A stretch of DNA of 54,342 nucleotides from Candidatus Cloacimonadota bacterium (lineage in GTDB: Bacteria; Cloacimonadota; Cloacimonadia; Cloacimonadales; TCS61), in contig JAIPGP010000014.1 in NCBI GenBank assembly GCA_021735645.1, forward strand, positions 1-54,342, written 5' to 3'. The stretch's first letter is position 1. Every line of letters starts with the position of its first letter. The notes under the pieces are model-generated. The model did no database searches. It was not told where the DNA came from and saw only the letters and a list, made by a program, of their open reading frames with translations. Below are positions 43,306 through 52,670 of this stretch, piece after piece. The translations under genes were made by a program, and so were the position numbers.

Positions 43306-46011
43306 ATGCTACTGATTAAGAAAGTTATTTTTCTTCTGGTAATATTGAGCGTAATGCAACTGAGTTCCAAAGGGCTAAACCCGATTTCACCTGAAATCCA
43401 TGATCTGATCGGACTTAAAGCTGATAATCCTCTCCTCCTGTATTATTTTAATGAGATTGGGATTCAATATGAAGAATTTGCTGATAATAATGATCGTGCC
43501 AAGAAAGACTTTGGAGGTATTATCTGTGAATACTGGATGCCCTTACATGATTCACTGGAATCTATCGATATTTCTATAGAAGAACCTCTTCAGGCTGAGG
43601 AGAAACTGAGTGAATTATTGAAATTTTACAGACTGCCTGTCAATTACAGTGATTTTGATATTGATGCTTACACCCGTAGTGAAACAGATGAATATCAGGC
43701 ATTGAAGGATGAGCTGGAAGAGATTTACGGTGAAGATACTGACTGGGAGAATTTTGACTGGGAGGCTTTTGGTATGAGCGTAGCGTCTGATGACGAGTCT
43801 GAATATCTAAGTGTCTGGCAGGTTGATTCTTTGGAGATAGAAGTAATTAATAATGATGAAAATGCTGAATATTATTTAAAAACAGAAACTGTCAGGTTTA
43901 TTTACTATGTACTGCCTGGTGAATATAACCGAAATATAGAGGCTACGTACACTATTAATGGAGACCAGTACCTGATCTCCCGAATACTCATAACCGGTGA
44001 TTTTTATGAGCCAGTTGAATCTACCTGGGATAAAGCGGCTGACAAGTATTTCGGCAGACTATCGGCAGCAGAGAAAACCCGGATCCATGATCTAATAGCT
44101 CAATCACAGAGCAAAAACGAAGAGGAAGAGGCTGTATATGCGGAAATAAGAGCTCAAGTGGAGAAGGAAAAGGCAGAAGAAGAGGAAAAATTAAGAATAG
44201 AGAAGCAGGAAATGATAACAGTGTGGGATGAATACCTTGAAACTGCCGATGATCTTTCTAAGATGATGTATATGTTAAATTTAAGTGATCTTACGTGGCA
44301 GGACGTGGCAGATCTGCAGAAGAAATATGAATACTCAGATAATTATACCGGTTTTTATAGTTCATATTATCATCAGGTGGGAATAAATTTCTTTGAGTAT
44401 GAGGTAGGAAAATACCGGGTAAACGGACTAAAATTTGAGATCAGGGAGAATCAGGAAATCCCTTTTCTGGGTATCAATCAAGCAATTTCCTGGAATGATC
44501 TGCTGGCAAAATTTGGACATAACTATTTTTTAAAAAGCTTAGCTCCCAGCTATGAGGTGCTGGCATCCACGCATGATGCGGAAGCTCGGGAACTGGATTT
44601 AGCAATAGAATTCAAGTTCATTTATGAAGAGATTTCAGAGATAATTGTCAGAAAAACCAGTACGGATAATTTTAATTATCAGGGAGTATTGTATTTCATC
44701 CAAAGCGGAGCAGTTACCAGAGACTGTATAAATGGGAGGGGGATATATCAATTTGCCAATGGAGTATGGGTTGACGGCTATTTTAAAGATGGTAAACTAA
44801 CAGGTGGAGTTGGTAAGGAACTAAATTTCGTGCAGCGTGATCTGGCAAGCATTGAGCTTTTGTGGGATGGAGACCTTCTTTATAAATCAAAAGATAAGTC
44901 TGTCTGGAAAGAATATTTTCAGGGAGATGAGAGCAGTAATCTTCTGCAGATATTCAATAAAAAAGATTATACTGCTGACGATTGGACTGCCCTGAAAGAA
45001 AATTATTTTTATAGTGAAGATCACAACTATTTCCTTTCATCGGAGGATTTTCTTCAGATAGAAGCCAGTTGGGATAAAACCTATATAAAGTCGCTAAGAA
45101 TTAAAATAAATACTGCTGCTGATCTGATGACTCTAGGATTGGATAATCAGATGAGTTATAATGAATTAACCCGCAGATTCGGGACTGAATATATAGAAGA
45201 CAAACAGAGATACGAGGCTATTCTAATTCCTAAGGGTGATTATAACAAAAAAAATCACCTGAATGGATATTTTGAGATGAATGAAGATTATACTGAGATC
45301 AGATATATAAAACTTGCTCCGCGTCATGCTGAAGAAATAATGGTCAATGGACAAATTGCCTTTCTTCCTGCTGGAGCAAATGCCCGGGATGGAGTGGATT
45401 ATCAATGGATAGACGGTTACTGGTTCAGCGGGAGATTGAAAGGTGGCATACCCTGGGAAGGAAGCGTTTACTATTATTTCAGCGATACACCTTTTGACTA
45501 TATATCTGAAGGACAAATAACCAAAGGAGAATCACCAACGATACTAACAGACCCTTCTGCTCACAGCAATACAGTGAAAAATCTCCTGGATGAAGTTACC
45601 GGCTGCCTTAATGCCTTTGATGATAGTCAGGTTTTGATGCTGATGTATATAGACAACATGATAGAGGACGATGAAAGAGCAAAATATGAGACAAACTGGG
45701 AGATGCTGGATTATTATGTAAATAAGGGGAATGATTCCCTGGATGAAGCTTTCAATGCCATTTATTCACTGATCTGCAAACTTGATGAGAAGGAAGGAAC
45801 CGGAGCAGCGAAGCAGCAGGCAAGGGCAATTTTAACTAATATTTCTAACCTGGAGAAAGTGGTTAAGGCGTATAGAAATATTGGTTTGCGATTTGGTAAT
45901 GGAGCAGAAGAAGATATCCAGGAGATGAACAATTACTCAAGCTACATTGCTGATATTGAGCAGGCACATGCAGAATTACTTACAGAACTGACAAAATGCG
46001 GTTACTATTAG
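43306..46011 (+). CDS. large exported protein with MORN-like segments
   Basis: The ATG at 43306 is taken as start because GGAGG ends four bases before it. A signal peptide (LLIKKVIFLLVILSVMQLSS) is followed by a ~880-residue acidic protein. A charged helix (EEEEAVYAEIRAQVEKEKAE) lies near 285. Two segments resemble MORN repeats: GIYQFANGVWVDGYFKDGKL near 487 and YQWIDGYWFSGRLKGG near 705. The C-terminal ~130 residues are helical. It is probably periplasmic or surface-exposed. The family is not recognised, and the repeated SSDNYTGFY / YSEDHNYFL parts suggest an internal duplication. Confidence 0.65.
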   Translation: MLLIKKVIFLLVILSVMQLSSKGLNPISPEIHDLIGLKADNPLLLYYFNEIGIQYEEFADNNDRAKKDFGGIICEYWMPLHDSLESIDISIEEPLQAEEKLSELLKFYRLPVNYSDFDIDAYTRSETDEYQALKDELEEIYGEDTDWENFDWEAFGMSVASDDESEYLSVWQVDSLEIEVINNDENAEYYLKTETVRFIYYVLPGEYNRNIEATYTINGDQYLISRILITGDFYEPVESTWDKAADKYFGRLSAAEKTRIHDLIAQSQSKNEEEEAVYAEIRAQVEKEKAEEEEKLRIEKQEMITVWDEYLETADDLSKMMYMLNLSDLTWQDVADLQKKYEYSDNYTGFYSSYYHQVGINFFEYEVGKYRVNGLKFEIRENQEIPFLGINQAISWNDLLAKFGHNYFLKSLAPSYEVLASTHDAEARELDLAIEFKFIYEEISEIIVRKTSTDNFNYQGVLYFIQSGAVTRDCINGRGIYQFANGVWVDGYFKDGKLTGGVGKELNFVQRDLASIELLWDGDLLYKSKDKSVWKEYFQGDESSNLLQIFNKKDYTADDWTALKENYFYSEDHNYFLSSEDFLQIEASWDKTYIKSLRIKINTAADLMTLGLDNQMSYNELTRRFGTEYIEDKQRYEAILIPKGDYNKKNHLNGYFEMNEDYTEIRYIKLAPRHAEEIMVNGQIAFLPAGANARDGVDYQWIDGYWFSGRLKGGIPWEGSVYYYFSDTPFDYISEGQITKGESPTILTDPSAHSNTVKNLLDEVTGCLNAFDDSQVLMLMYIDNMIEDDERAKYETNWEMLDYYVNKGNDSLDEAFNAIYSLICKLDEKEGTGAAKQQARAILTNISNLEKVVKAYRNIGLRFGNGAEEDIQEMNNYSSYIADIEQAHAELLTELTKCGYY

Positions 46012-46423
46012 TCAGATAAACTGAGCTGTAAATTTACAATCAGGAAGAAATATTTACACATTTCAAAGTGAAAAAGTCATATATGGTTTAGATGTAGGCT
46101 TATAGGTCTAATAGGACGTATAGTACTTATATTTTAATCCTGTTAATATCTTAAATCCTGATTATTATATTCAATGCAAATCTGACATCTCACTGTAATA
46201 CTTTAATCGTGAATGGTATAAGAGGTGAATAGTGAATGGAGGGACACGGAATCAGGGACTTGGAACTGGGGAATAACTGAAAATTAAGTGTAATATAATC
46301 CCAGAGCTGGAAGCACTGGCTACAATCTTCGTATCGCTAGCGACTAACCAGCTAAAATTATCTTTTCTTTTGACACTAAAACACTGCTTTGTAAACCTGC
46401 AATAAGAAATGGAGGGGAATAAT
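46012..46423. other. 412-bp intergenic region with one hairpin repeat
   Basis: No gene is seen. A dispersed AT-rich segment (TAGGCTTATAGGTCTAATAG) lies at 46096-46115. The hairpin CCAGAGCTGGAAGCACTGG followed by CTACAAT (46301-46326) belongs to the short hairpin family. GGAGGGG at 46411-46417 serves the next gene. Confidence 0.5.
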
Positions 46424-47680
46424 ATGGACGATCATCCTCAGGACTGGTTGAAGCTTGATAATGCAGCCAAGATATATCCTGCTACTTCCAGCAGGAAATC
46501 ACCAGCCCAATTCCGTTTGAGCGTGAGGATGAAAGAAAATATCAATTATAATGCCTTATATACTGCCTGGGAGTTAATGCTTAAACGTTGTCCTTATTTC
46601 CAGGTTCATTTGAAGAAGGGCTTTTTCTGGTATTACCTGCAGTATTATGATCAAACTCCCCCGATTAAGTTATGGCATAAATTCCCTGATATTTTTGAGA
46701 CTCAGCTTAATACTGTTGAACTTATCAGGCTCAGCATTCGAGATAATATAATATCTCTTGATTTTTCGCATGTATTAACTGATGGTAGTGGCAGTATGCG
46801 TTTTTTCTTGGGCTTGATCTACGAATATCTTCGTCAGTCAGGTTTTCAGATAAAGAACCCTGATCAGATACCTTATCCGGGCGAAGAAGTTCTGCTTTCT
46901 GAGATAGAAGATGCTCATCGCAAATATTTTCCTGGTAATCTGCCTAATCCTGAAAATCTCTCGGCTGCTTATTATTTACCCGGTAAACCTGGGGAAGAAT
47001 ATGATTTTATCACGGGTGAGATGCCACTTTCTGATGTCCTGCAACTTGCCCATGATAATAAAGTATCGCTTACTACATATCTTACTGCGGAATATATGAA
47101 CTGTTTAAAGATCATGGCAGAAAAATATAAGACTGGAAAGTCCTCAACTATTCGCGTGCAGGTTCCCGTTAATATGCGCCGGTTCTTTTCCTCAAATACC
47201 ATGCGTAATTTTTCACTTTATGTATCACCGGAAATTGATTTAAAACTGGGAGATTATGATTTTCAGGAGATCCTGGGAAAAGTGGATTTGAGTGTGAAGC
47301 TGCAGACAGATCCAAAGGAACTATCCCGTCAAATATCCCGAAATGTGGGGGGAGAACTTAATCCCATCGTGCGCCTGGTACCCCGACTTTTCAAAAATCT
47401 ATACCTGGCTGGACTTTACAGTCGACTGGGCGAACGCTGTTATTCCGGGATAATATCCAATCTGGGTAAAATAGATATAACATCCTCTGCCCTCCCCCAT
47501 ATCAGCTCATTTGAAGTATTAGTCCTGCCGAATTATAAGATAAAAAAAGCCTGTGCTGCTTATTCGTTTGCAGATAGACTGACCGTAAGTTTCTGCAGTG
47601 TAGTGCAAAACAGAGAACTGGAGCGTTCTTTCTTCTCGCATTTTGCGAGTAGAGGGATAGATGTAACTATCAGGGAGTAA
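46424..47680 (+). CDS. condensation-fold / alcohol acetyltransferase-like protein
   Basis: The ATG at 46424 is correct by position: GGAGGGG ends six bases upstream, and an ATG at 46409 overlaps that site. The product has the HxxxDG active-site motif of the CoA-dependent acyltransferase/condensation superfamily (FSHVLTDGSG near 120) and the second conserved block (IRVQVPVNMRRFF near 245, then SNLGKIDI near 345). It transfers an acyl group to an alcohol or amine; the substrate is unknown. The next gene, six bases downstream, is a DUF6320-like membrane protein that commonly accompanies this family. Confidence 0.8.
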   Translation: MDDHPQDWLKLDNAAKIYPATSSRKSPAQFRLSVRMKENINYNALYTAWELMLKRCPYFQVHLKKGFFWYYLQYYDQTPPIKLWHKFPDIFETQLNTVELIRLSIRDNIISLDFSHVLTDGSGSMRFFLGLIYEYLRQSGFQIKNPDQIPYPGEEVLLSEIEDAHRKYFPGNLPNPENLSAAYYLPGKPGEEYDFITGEMPLSDVLQLAHDNKVSLTTYLTAEYMNCLKIMAEKYKTGKSSTIRVQVPVNMRRFFSSNTMRNFSLYVSPEIDLKLGDYDFQEILGKVDLSVKLQTDPKELSRQISRNVGGELNPIVRLVPRLFKNLYLAGLYSRLGERCYSGIISNLGKIDITSSALPHISSFEVLVLPNYKIKKACAAYSFADRLTVSFCSVVQNRELERSFFSHFASRGIDVTIRE

Positions 47681-47685
47681 ATATT

Positions 47686-48348
47686 ATGCAAACATGTCCA
47701 AAATGTGGAATCAGATTTGAGGATAAAGACGGAAAATGTCCCCTTTGCGAGAAAGATGGCAGTGAAATAGAACTTCGCAAGACTGCGGCATTTACCAGAG
47801 AATTTTATTGGAGATTATACTGGATCATCACAATGGTTGCTTTATTGATAATTCTGGTGATAGACCTGGTATATTCTCCCGGATTAAGCTGGTCGATAAT
47901 TCCCTTTATATCGGTTTTATATATCTGGTTATCGCTCTTTTTGATCATAAAAATAAAATTGAGATCATTTATCCTGATCTTAATGGAATGGCTGGCAACA
48001 GTAATACTGCTCGCAATTTTAGACACATTTATCCCGGGAAGACCGTGGTTTATGGGCTTTGCCTTTCCGGCGATGGTCACTTTATATATATTATTTAATC
48101 TAACTTTAATAATCTTCAAGCTAACTCATCTGACCATTTTGCTAAGAACGGCGTTAAACGTTATCATTGCCGGCATTTATCTTATATCCCTGGAATTGCT
48201 TCTGGATAATTATAAACACGAAATTATCGCCCTAAGCTGGTCATTAATTGCTTTCGTCTGTATCTTGCCACTCAGCTTCTTCCTGATATACTTAGATAAA
48301 AAAATTAAACGAAGTGGAGCAGAGCTGAAGAAATATTTCCATTTCTAA
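47686..48348 (+). CDS. zinc-ribbon, six-helix membrane protein (DUF6320-like)
   Basis: An N-terminal zinc ribbon (CPKCGIRF...CPLCEKDG) is followed by six hydrophobic helices between about residues 40 and 205, ending with a basic tail (DKKIKRSGAELKKYFHF). It is an inner-membrane protein. The arrangement with the acyltransferase gene six bases upstream matches pairs seen in anaerobes, so the two probably act on a membrane-related substrate. The biochemical role is unknown. Confidence 0.75.
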   Translation: MQTCPKCGIRFEDKDGKCPLCEKDGSEIELRKTAAFTREFYWRLYWIITMVALLIILVIDLVYSPGLSWSIIPFISVLYIWLSLFLIIKIKLRSFILILMEWLATVILLAILDTFIPGRPWFMGFAFPAMVTLYILFNLTLIIFKLTHLTILLRTALNVIIAGIYLISLELLLDNYKHEIIALSWSLIAFVCILPLSFFLIYLDKKIKRSGAELKKYFHF

Positions 48349-48752
48349 AGGGGGAAGACGGGAATTCGTAGGGGCAGGCCCTAGTGTCTGTCCACATGTT
48401 CAAGTTAAGCAATTGATAAATAGACAAAGTAGAAAATTTGATGTAGGAAAAGTTTCACTTGCGTGGTACAGCCCTTCAGGGCTGAGTTTGGGTTTACTAT
48501 AACCCATGGGTCTCACTCATGGCTATTATAGTACTGCCCCTTCAGGGCAATTTGAAATCCGTTTTCATTTTAACTCCGGGGGAATACCGGGCGGAAGGAA
48601 AAACTATTGACAGAAAATATTACGAATAGGTAAATATGAATAGAGAGAACATTGATGAGTGATCATCCTGTGAATTCAGTATTTAAATGATTTCTTTTCA
48701 GTAAATTAGAAAATTACGAAATGTAAAATTTATAAAAAAAAAGGAGTAAATT
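48349..48752. other. 404-bp intergenic region with a nested palindromic element
   Basis: Apart from the palindromic element at 48470-48549, no gene is visible. AAAAAAAAGGAG just before 48753 is the ribosome binding site of the next gene. Confidence 0.5.
48470..48549. repeat. nested palindromic repeat element
   Basis: Two outer hairpins (AGCCCTTCAGGGCT and TGCCCCTTCAGGGCA) enclose an inverted repeat (TACTATAA...TTATAGTA with CCATG...CATGG inside). Similar GCCCTTCAGGGC / CCATGG units are widespread between genes in Bacteroidetes-like genomes. Confidence 0.75.
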
Positions 48753-49997
48753 ATGAAGTACAAATTATTATCCAATTGCGACTTAAAGGCGATTGATGCT
48801 TTGAAGGAATTTCACGGTGGAGCAGCAAAGATAGGCAGTACCATCAAAGAGATGAGGAAATTTGAGACCAGAAAGAGAATACTGGCAGAGAAAGGTTTTG
48901 GTGATATGATAGCAGATGCGGAAGTTTTAGTGAAGAGATTTCCGAAAGTTACTGATTTCATACAGCAGAATAATATTTCCTTCAATGACAAATTAGGTGT
49001 AGCCACCAGTCAGGTATCCGGCTGGCAGGGAGCAAAAGTAACTCATAATGCCATGCAGCGGATAGCAGCCACTGCCAATACGACTAATCCGTGTTATATA
49101 CCCTCGGAGTGTATATCAGTAGTTGCCCTCACGGATAATTATATTTATAATGGTGATTTGATGGCGACTTTGGCAATGACAGAGAATATAATGGGAGCAG
49201 CCAAATTTTGCAGCACTAACCTGATTGGTATTCCGCACCCGACTTCCCGTTTTAAGGAACTGGAGAAAGTAACCGGTAAGACCTTTGAAGCAGATTGTGC
49301 AGGCGAGAATTGTTCAGCTTTGATCCTGAAAAATCAGGGAACCTTTTTTGGCAATTTTGGTGGAATTGAAGTAGCAAATGACAATCACCTTTTTTATCTG
49401 GATGGTATCACACGCACAGCACTTTCAACCGGAAATGATTTTTTCCTTAATCCGAGCTGGAGTTCGATCATAGCAGCCTGTTACTACGCCAGAGAAATAC
49501 CGGAACTCACTTTCAAAGTATCCATGCTGCTGGCAACGCAGAATTTGATGCAATTCAGGATGCTGCTTAATATTATTAATGAATATATCCGTGATGACGG
49601 CACAACTCCTATCTATGAAATTAACGTAGGTAATGGAGCCACGGCAGAGACATTTATCAAATGTGCCAAAGCACTTGATGAGAGCGGGATCAAGGGAGTG
49701 AGTCTTTCAGCTCATATGTATATAAATCCAGATTTAGGTATGGCAGGCTTTAACTGGACACCGAACGCCTATAAAGTACTGGAAAATGGCACAAATCTTA
49801 CTTACAAGTATGAGAGCGATGGCACAGCCCGTGATATGGATACAATGGCAGCCTACTTCCTTTCGGAAGAGGATAGAGAGCTTAATGCCGAAAAGATTGG
49901 AGAAGTGATATATTATAAGTCATTAAAAGCCTCTCAGGATGGAATGGACTTTATGAAGAAAGGCATTAAAGTTATATTTGGTGAGGGTTCATATTAA
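48753..49997 (+). CDS. unrecognised protein in a threonine-type operon, 414 residues
   Basis: AAGGAG precedes the ATG by seven bases. The soluble protein is well-ordered in appearance, with cysteines at TNPCYIPSECIS, FCSTN and DCAGENCSALI, and motifs VATSQVSGWQGAKVTHNAMQ, GIPHPTSRF and EINVGNGATAET. It looks like an enzyme and I cannot place it in a family. It begins a tight operon with an aminotransferase, threonine synthase and an ApgM-type kinase-like protein, so a role in aspartate-family amino-acid metabolism is likely by context only. Confidence 0.68.
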   Translation: MKYKLLSNCDLKAIDALKEFHGGAAKIGSTIKEMRKFETRKRILAEKGFGDMIADAEVLVKRFPKVTDFIQQNNISFNDKLGVATSQVSGWQGAKVTHNAMQRIAATANTTNPCYIPSECISVVALTDNYIYNGDLMATLAMTENIMGAAKFCSTNLIGIPHPTSRFKELEKVTGKTFEADCAGENCSALILKNQGTFFGNFGGIEVANDNHLFYLDGITRTALSTGNDFFLNPSWSSIIAACYYAREIPELTFKVSMLLATQNLMQFRMLLNIINEYIRDDGTTPIYEINVGNGATAETFIKCAKALDESGIKGVSLSAHMYINPDLGMAGFNWTPNAYKVLENGTNLTYKYESDGTARDMDTMAAYFLSEEDRELNAEKIGEVIYYKSLKASQDGMDFMKKGIKVIFGEGSY

Positions 49998-50038
49998 TAA
50001 AGAGAAGAACCGGAAGTAAATAAATACGAGGAGGCACA

Positions 50039-51271
50039 ATGATCAAAGATTGGCAAGACCGGTTTTCCGATAATATCAAAGAATTTGAGGGTTATTCTAT
50101 AGGAAAGATATTTAAGTATCTGAATAATCCTGAGATAATATCACTGGCAGGTGGACTGCCTTCACCGGATATGTTCCAAAAACATGAAATGCGTCTGGCA
50201 TCGCGGAAACGTCTGGAAGATGATATTGATGTTATTATGCAATATACAGGAGTGCCTGGTGAACAGAGTTTGATAAATGCCGTGAAAGGGTTTTTATTAC
50301 GGGATGATATCCGGGTAAATGATGAAAATATAGTTATCACCTCTTCCGGTCAGCATGGACTAGATCTTACCGGCAGGCTCTTTATCAATCCGGGCGATAT
50401 TGTAATGCTGGACAGACCTACATTTGCGGGAGCGATAGTAGCCTTTCAGATGCAGCGACCACGAATAGCAGGATATGATATAGAAGATGACGGACCCAAT
50501 GTGGAGGAATACCGCAAAAAGCTCATAGAATTGCAATCAGAAGGTAAAAAGCCGAAATTCATCTATGTAATACCGGATTTTCAAAATCCTACCGGGATAA
50601 CCACGAGTTTACGCAAGCGGGAGATATTACTTGATCTCAGCTACGAATTTGATGTACCTATCGTGGAAGACAGTCCTTATCGTGATCTGAGATATTCCGG
50701 GAAAAGCATACCATCGATATTTTCTCTGGACCAAAAAAGAGAAGGGACAAATGTGATCGGTTTATATACTTTCTCCAAGATATTCTGTCCCGGGATCAGG
50801 GTAGGATTTAATATTGGCCCGACAGATGTGATCGGCAGAATGATCAATATCAAAGAGGGCAATGTATTGAACACACCCAAATATAATCAGGATATGTGTA
50901 CTGAATTTCTTACAGAGATGGGTCTGGAAGCCCATATGGAGAAATGTCGCAAGTATTATGGCGAGAAGCTGGATGTATTTCTGGAAACAATGAAGCAGTA
51001 TTTTCCGCCCGAACTGGGAGTGAAATGGACAAAGCCACAGGGCGGTCTTTTTTTATGGGTAACAGTTCCGGCGGGAATTGATACCAATAAGCTGTTTTAT
51101 GAGGCGATCAAATATAAGGTTGCATTTGTACCTGGAGAGGTGTTTTATGGAGAGAATCCAGCCACAAATGCCATGCGGATAAACTTTTCTTATGCGAGCA
51201 AGGCGCAACTCACTGAGGCAGTGAAAAGATTGTCTGAGTGTATTAGGGCAGAAGTGAGTCGTGAGTCGTGA
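50039..51271 (+). CDS. PLP-dependent class I/II aminotransferase (LysN/2-aminoadipate type)
   Basis: GGAGG precedes the ATG. The fold-type I pattern is clear: LAGGLPSPDMF near 37, YTGVPGEQSL near 65, YVIPDFQNPTG near 180, EDSPYRDLRY near 215 and the cofactor lysine in FSKIFCPGIRVGF at about 247, then an arginine in NAMRINFSYA near 384. Substrates of this subgroup are 2-aminoadipate, aromatic or branched amino acids; here the operon suggests an aspartate-family substrate. The last residues (EVSRES) are encoded by a GTGAGTCGTGAGTCG dispersed repeat that may have replaced the original end. Confidence 0.9.
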   Translation: MIKDWQDRFSDNIKEFEGYSIGKIFKYLNNPEIISLAGGLPSPDMFQKHEMRLASRKRLEDDIDVIMQYTGVPGEQSLINAVKGFLLRDDIRVNDENIVITSSGQHGLDLTGRLFINPGDIVMLDRPTFAGAIVAFQMQRPRIAGYDIEDDGPNVEEYRKKLIELQSEGKKPKFIYVIPDFQNPTGITTSLRKREILLDLSYEFDVPIVEDSPYRDLRYSGKSIPSIFSLDQKREGTNVIGLYTFSKIFCPGIRVGFNIGPTDVIGRMINIKEGNVLNTPKYNQDMCTEFLTEMGLEAHMEKCRKYYGEKLDVFLETMKQYFPPELGVKWTKPQGGLFLWVTVPAGIDTNKLFYEAIKYKVAFVPGEVFYGENPATNAMRINFSYASKAQLTEAVKRLSECIRAEVSRES

Positions 51272-51299
51272 ATCGAAAAATAAAAAAGGGAATTTAGAG

Positions 51300-52670
51300 A
51301 TGATAAAACCGGTAAAATATTACTCAACAAATTTAAGGGCAGCAGAGGTTGGCTTCAGGGAGGCGTTACTTAAGGGAATCGCACCGGATGGCGGACTTTA
51401 TATGCCAAAGGAAATACCTGTAATTCCAGCAGAGCTGATCAGGAAGTTTTCTGAACTGGAATATTATGAGATCGCTTATCAGGTAACACGTCATTTTCTG
51501 CAGGGTCAGATATCTGATGTAGAACTGCTTGCCATCACAAAGGATGCTTATAATTATGAAGTACCGCTGGAACATGTATATGAGCGGAAATACGTGATGC
51601 GTCTGGATCAGGGACCCACGGCATCCTTCAAGGATTTTGCAGCCCGGATGATGGGCAGATTGATGCAGTATTACCTTGATAAGGAGAAGCGGGAACTGCT
51701 GATACTCACAGCAACATCGGGAGATACAGGCAGTGCGATTGCTAATGCTTTTTATGGACTTGATAATATAGAATGCGTAGTACTTTTTCCGGAAAAAGAA
51801 GTTACAGACAGACAGCGAAAACAGATGACCACCTTAGGAAAAAATGTGCAGATAGTCGGTCTGGATGCCAAGTTTGATGATTGCCAGTATCTGGTGAAAC
51901 GGGCATTTGCTGATCCTGATCTGGATTTTCTGCATCTATCTTCTGCAAATTCCATTAATATTGGCAGAATATTACCTCAGATTGTCTATTACTTCTATGC
52001 TTATGCCAGATTGAGTAATGGAGCAGAAGATAAAGCAATCTTTTCTGTTCCATCGGGAAATTTCGGGGATATGATGGGTGGAATGATCGCCTGGAAGATG
52101 GGCTTGCCGGTAGAGAAATTCGTGATCGCCTGCAACGAAAATGATGAATTTCCTGATTTCGTTCATACCGGGCATTACAATAAAATAGAACCCTCCAAGA
52201 ATTGTCTTTCCAGTGCCATGAACGTGGGACATCCCAGTAATCTATCCAGATTTGTAGCTCTGTATGGCGGAGTGATGGACGAGAAAGGGCATATAAATAA
52301 AGCACCTGATATGGAAAAAATCCGCCAGGAAGTATTCACAGTGAGCATCAGTGATTCAGAAACAAAAAAAATGATTGCCAGAGCTTATGAAGAACATAAA
52401 CTGCTGCTTGAACCGCATGGTTCAGTGGGATGGTATGGTCTGAAAAAATATCTGACTGAAAATCCTGGGCAGAATACTCCTGAGCAGTTATGCGTATCTT
52501 TGGAAACTGCGCACCCGGCGAAATTTCCGCAGCAGATACAGGAAATCCTGAAAATTGATCCTGCTCTCCCCCCCAGCTTAGTGGGACTGGAAGAAAAGGA
52601 AGAATCTTATGATCACTTGAAAAATGAATATGACTTCTTTAAAGATTACCTGATAAGGAATTATTCATGA
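51300..52670 (+). CDS. thrC: threonine synthase
   Basis: The ATG at 51300 is used; an in-frame start at 51261 lies inside a dispersed repeat overlapping the previous gene. Diagnostic parts are KGIAPDGGLYMPKEIP near 22, the PLP lysine in TASFKDFA at about 111, the TATSGDTGSAIA phosphate-binding loop near 142, and ETAHPAKFP near 416. It converts O-phosphohomoserine to threonine. The stop overlaps the start of the next gene (ATGA), which is probably the enzyme that makes its substrate. Confidence 0.95.
   Translation: MIKPVKYYSTNLRAAEVGFREALLKGIAPDGGLYMPKEIPVIPAELIRKFSELEYYEIAYQVTRHFLQGQISDVELLAITKDAYNYEVPLEHVYERKYVMRLDQGPTASFKDFAARMMGRLMQYYLDKEKRELLILTATSGDTGSAIANAFYGLDNIECVVLFPEKEVTDRQRKQMTTLGKNVQIVGLDAKFDDCQYLVKRAFADPDLDFLHLSSANSINIGRILPQIVYYFYAYARLSNGAEDKAIFSVPSGNFGDMMGGMIAWKMGLPVEKFVIACNENDEFPDFVHTGHYNKIEPSKNCLSSAMNVGHPSNLSRFVALYGGVMDEKGHINKAPDMEKIRQEVFTVSISDSETKKMIARAYEEHKLLLEPHGSVGWYGLKKYLTENPGQNTPEQLCVSLETAHPAKFPQQIQEILKIDPALPPSLVGLEEKEESYDHLKNEYDFFKDYLIRNYS

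Noticed and set aside
48349-48752. Riboswitch or T-box before the threonine-type operon
   Set aside because: The visible structure is the dispersed nested palindrome; no T-box sequence or other known leader pattern was recognised.
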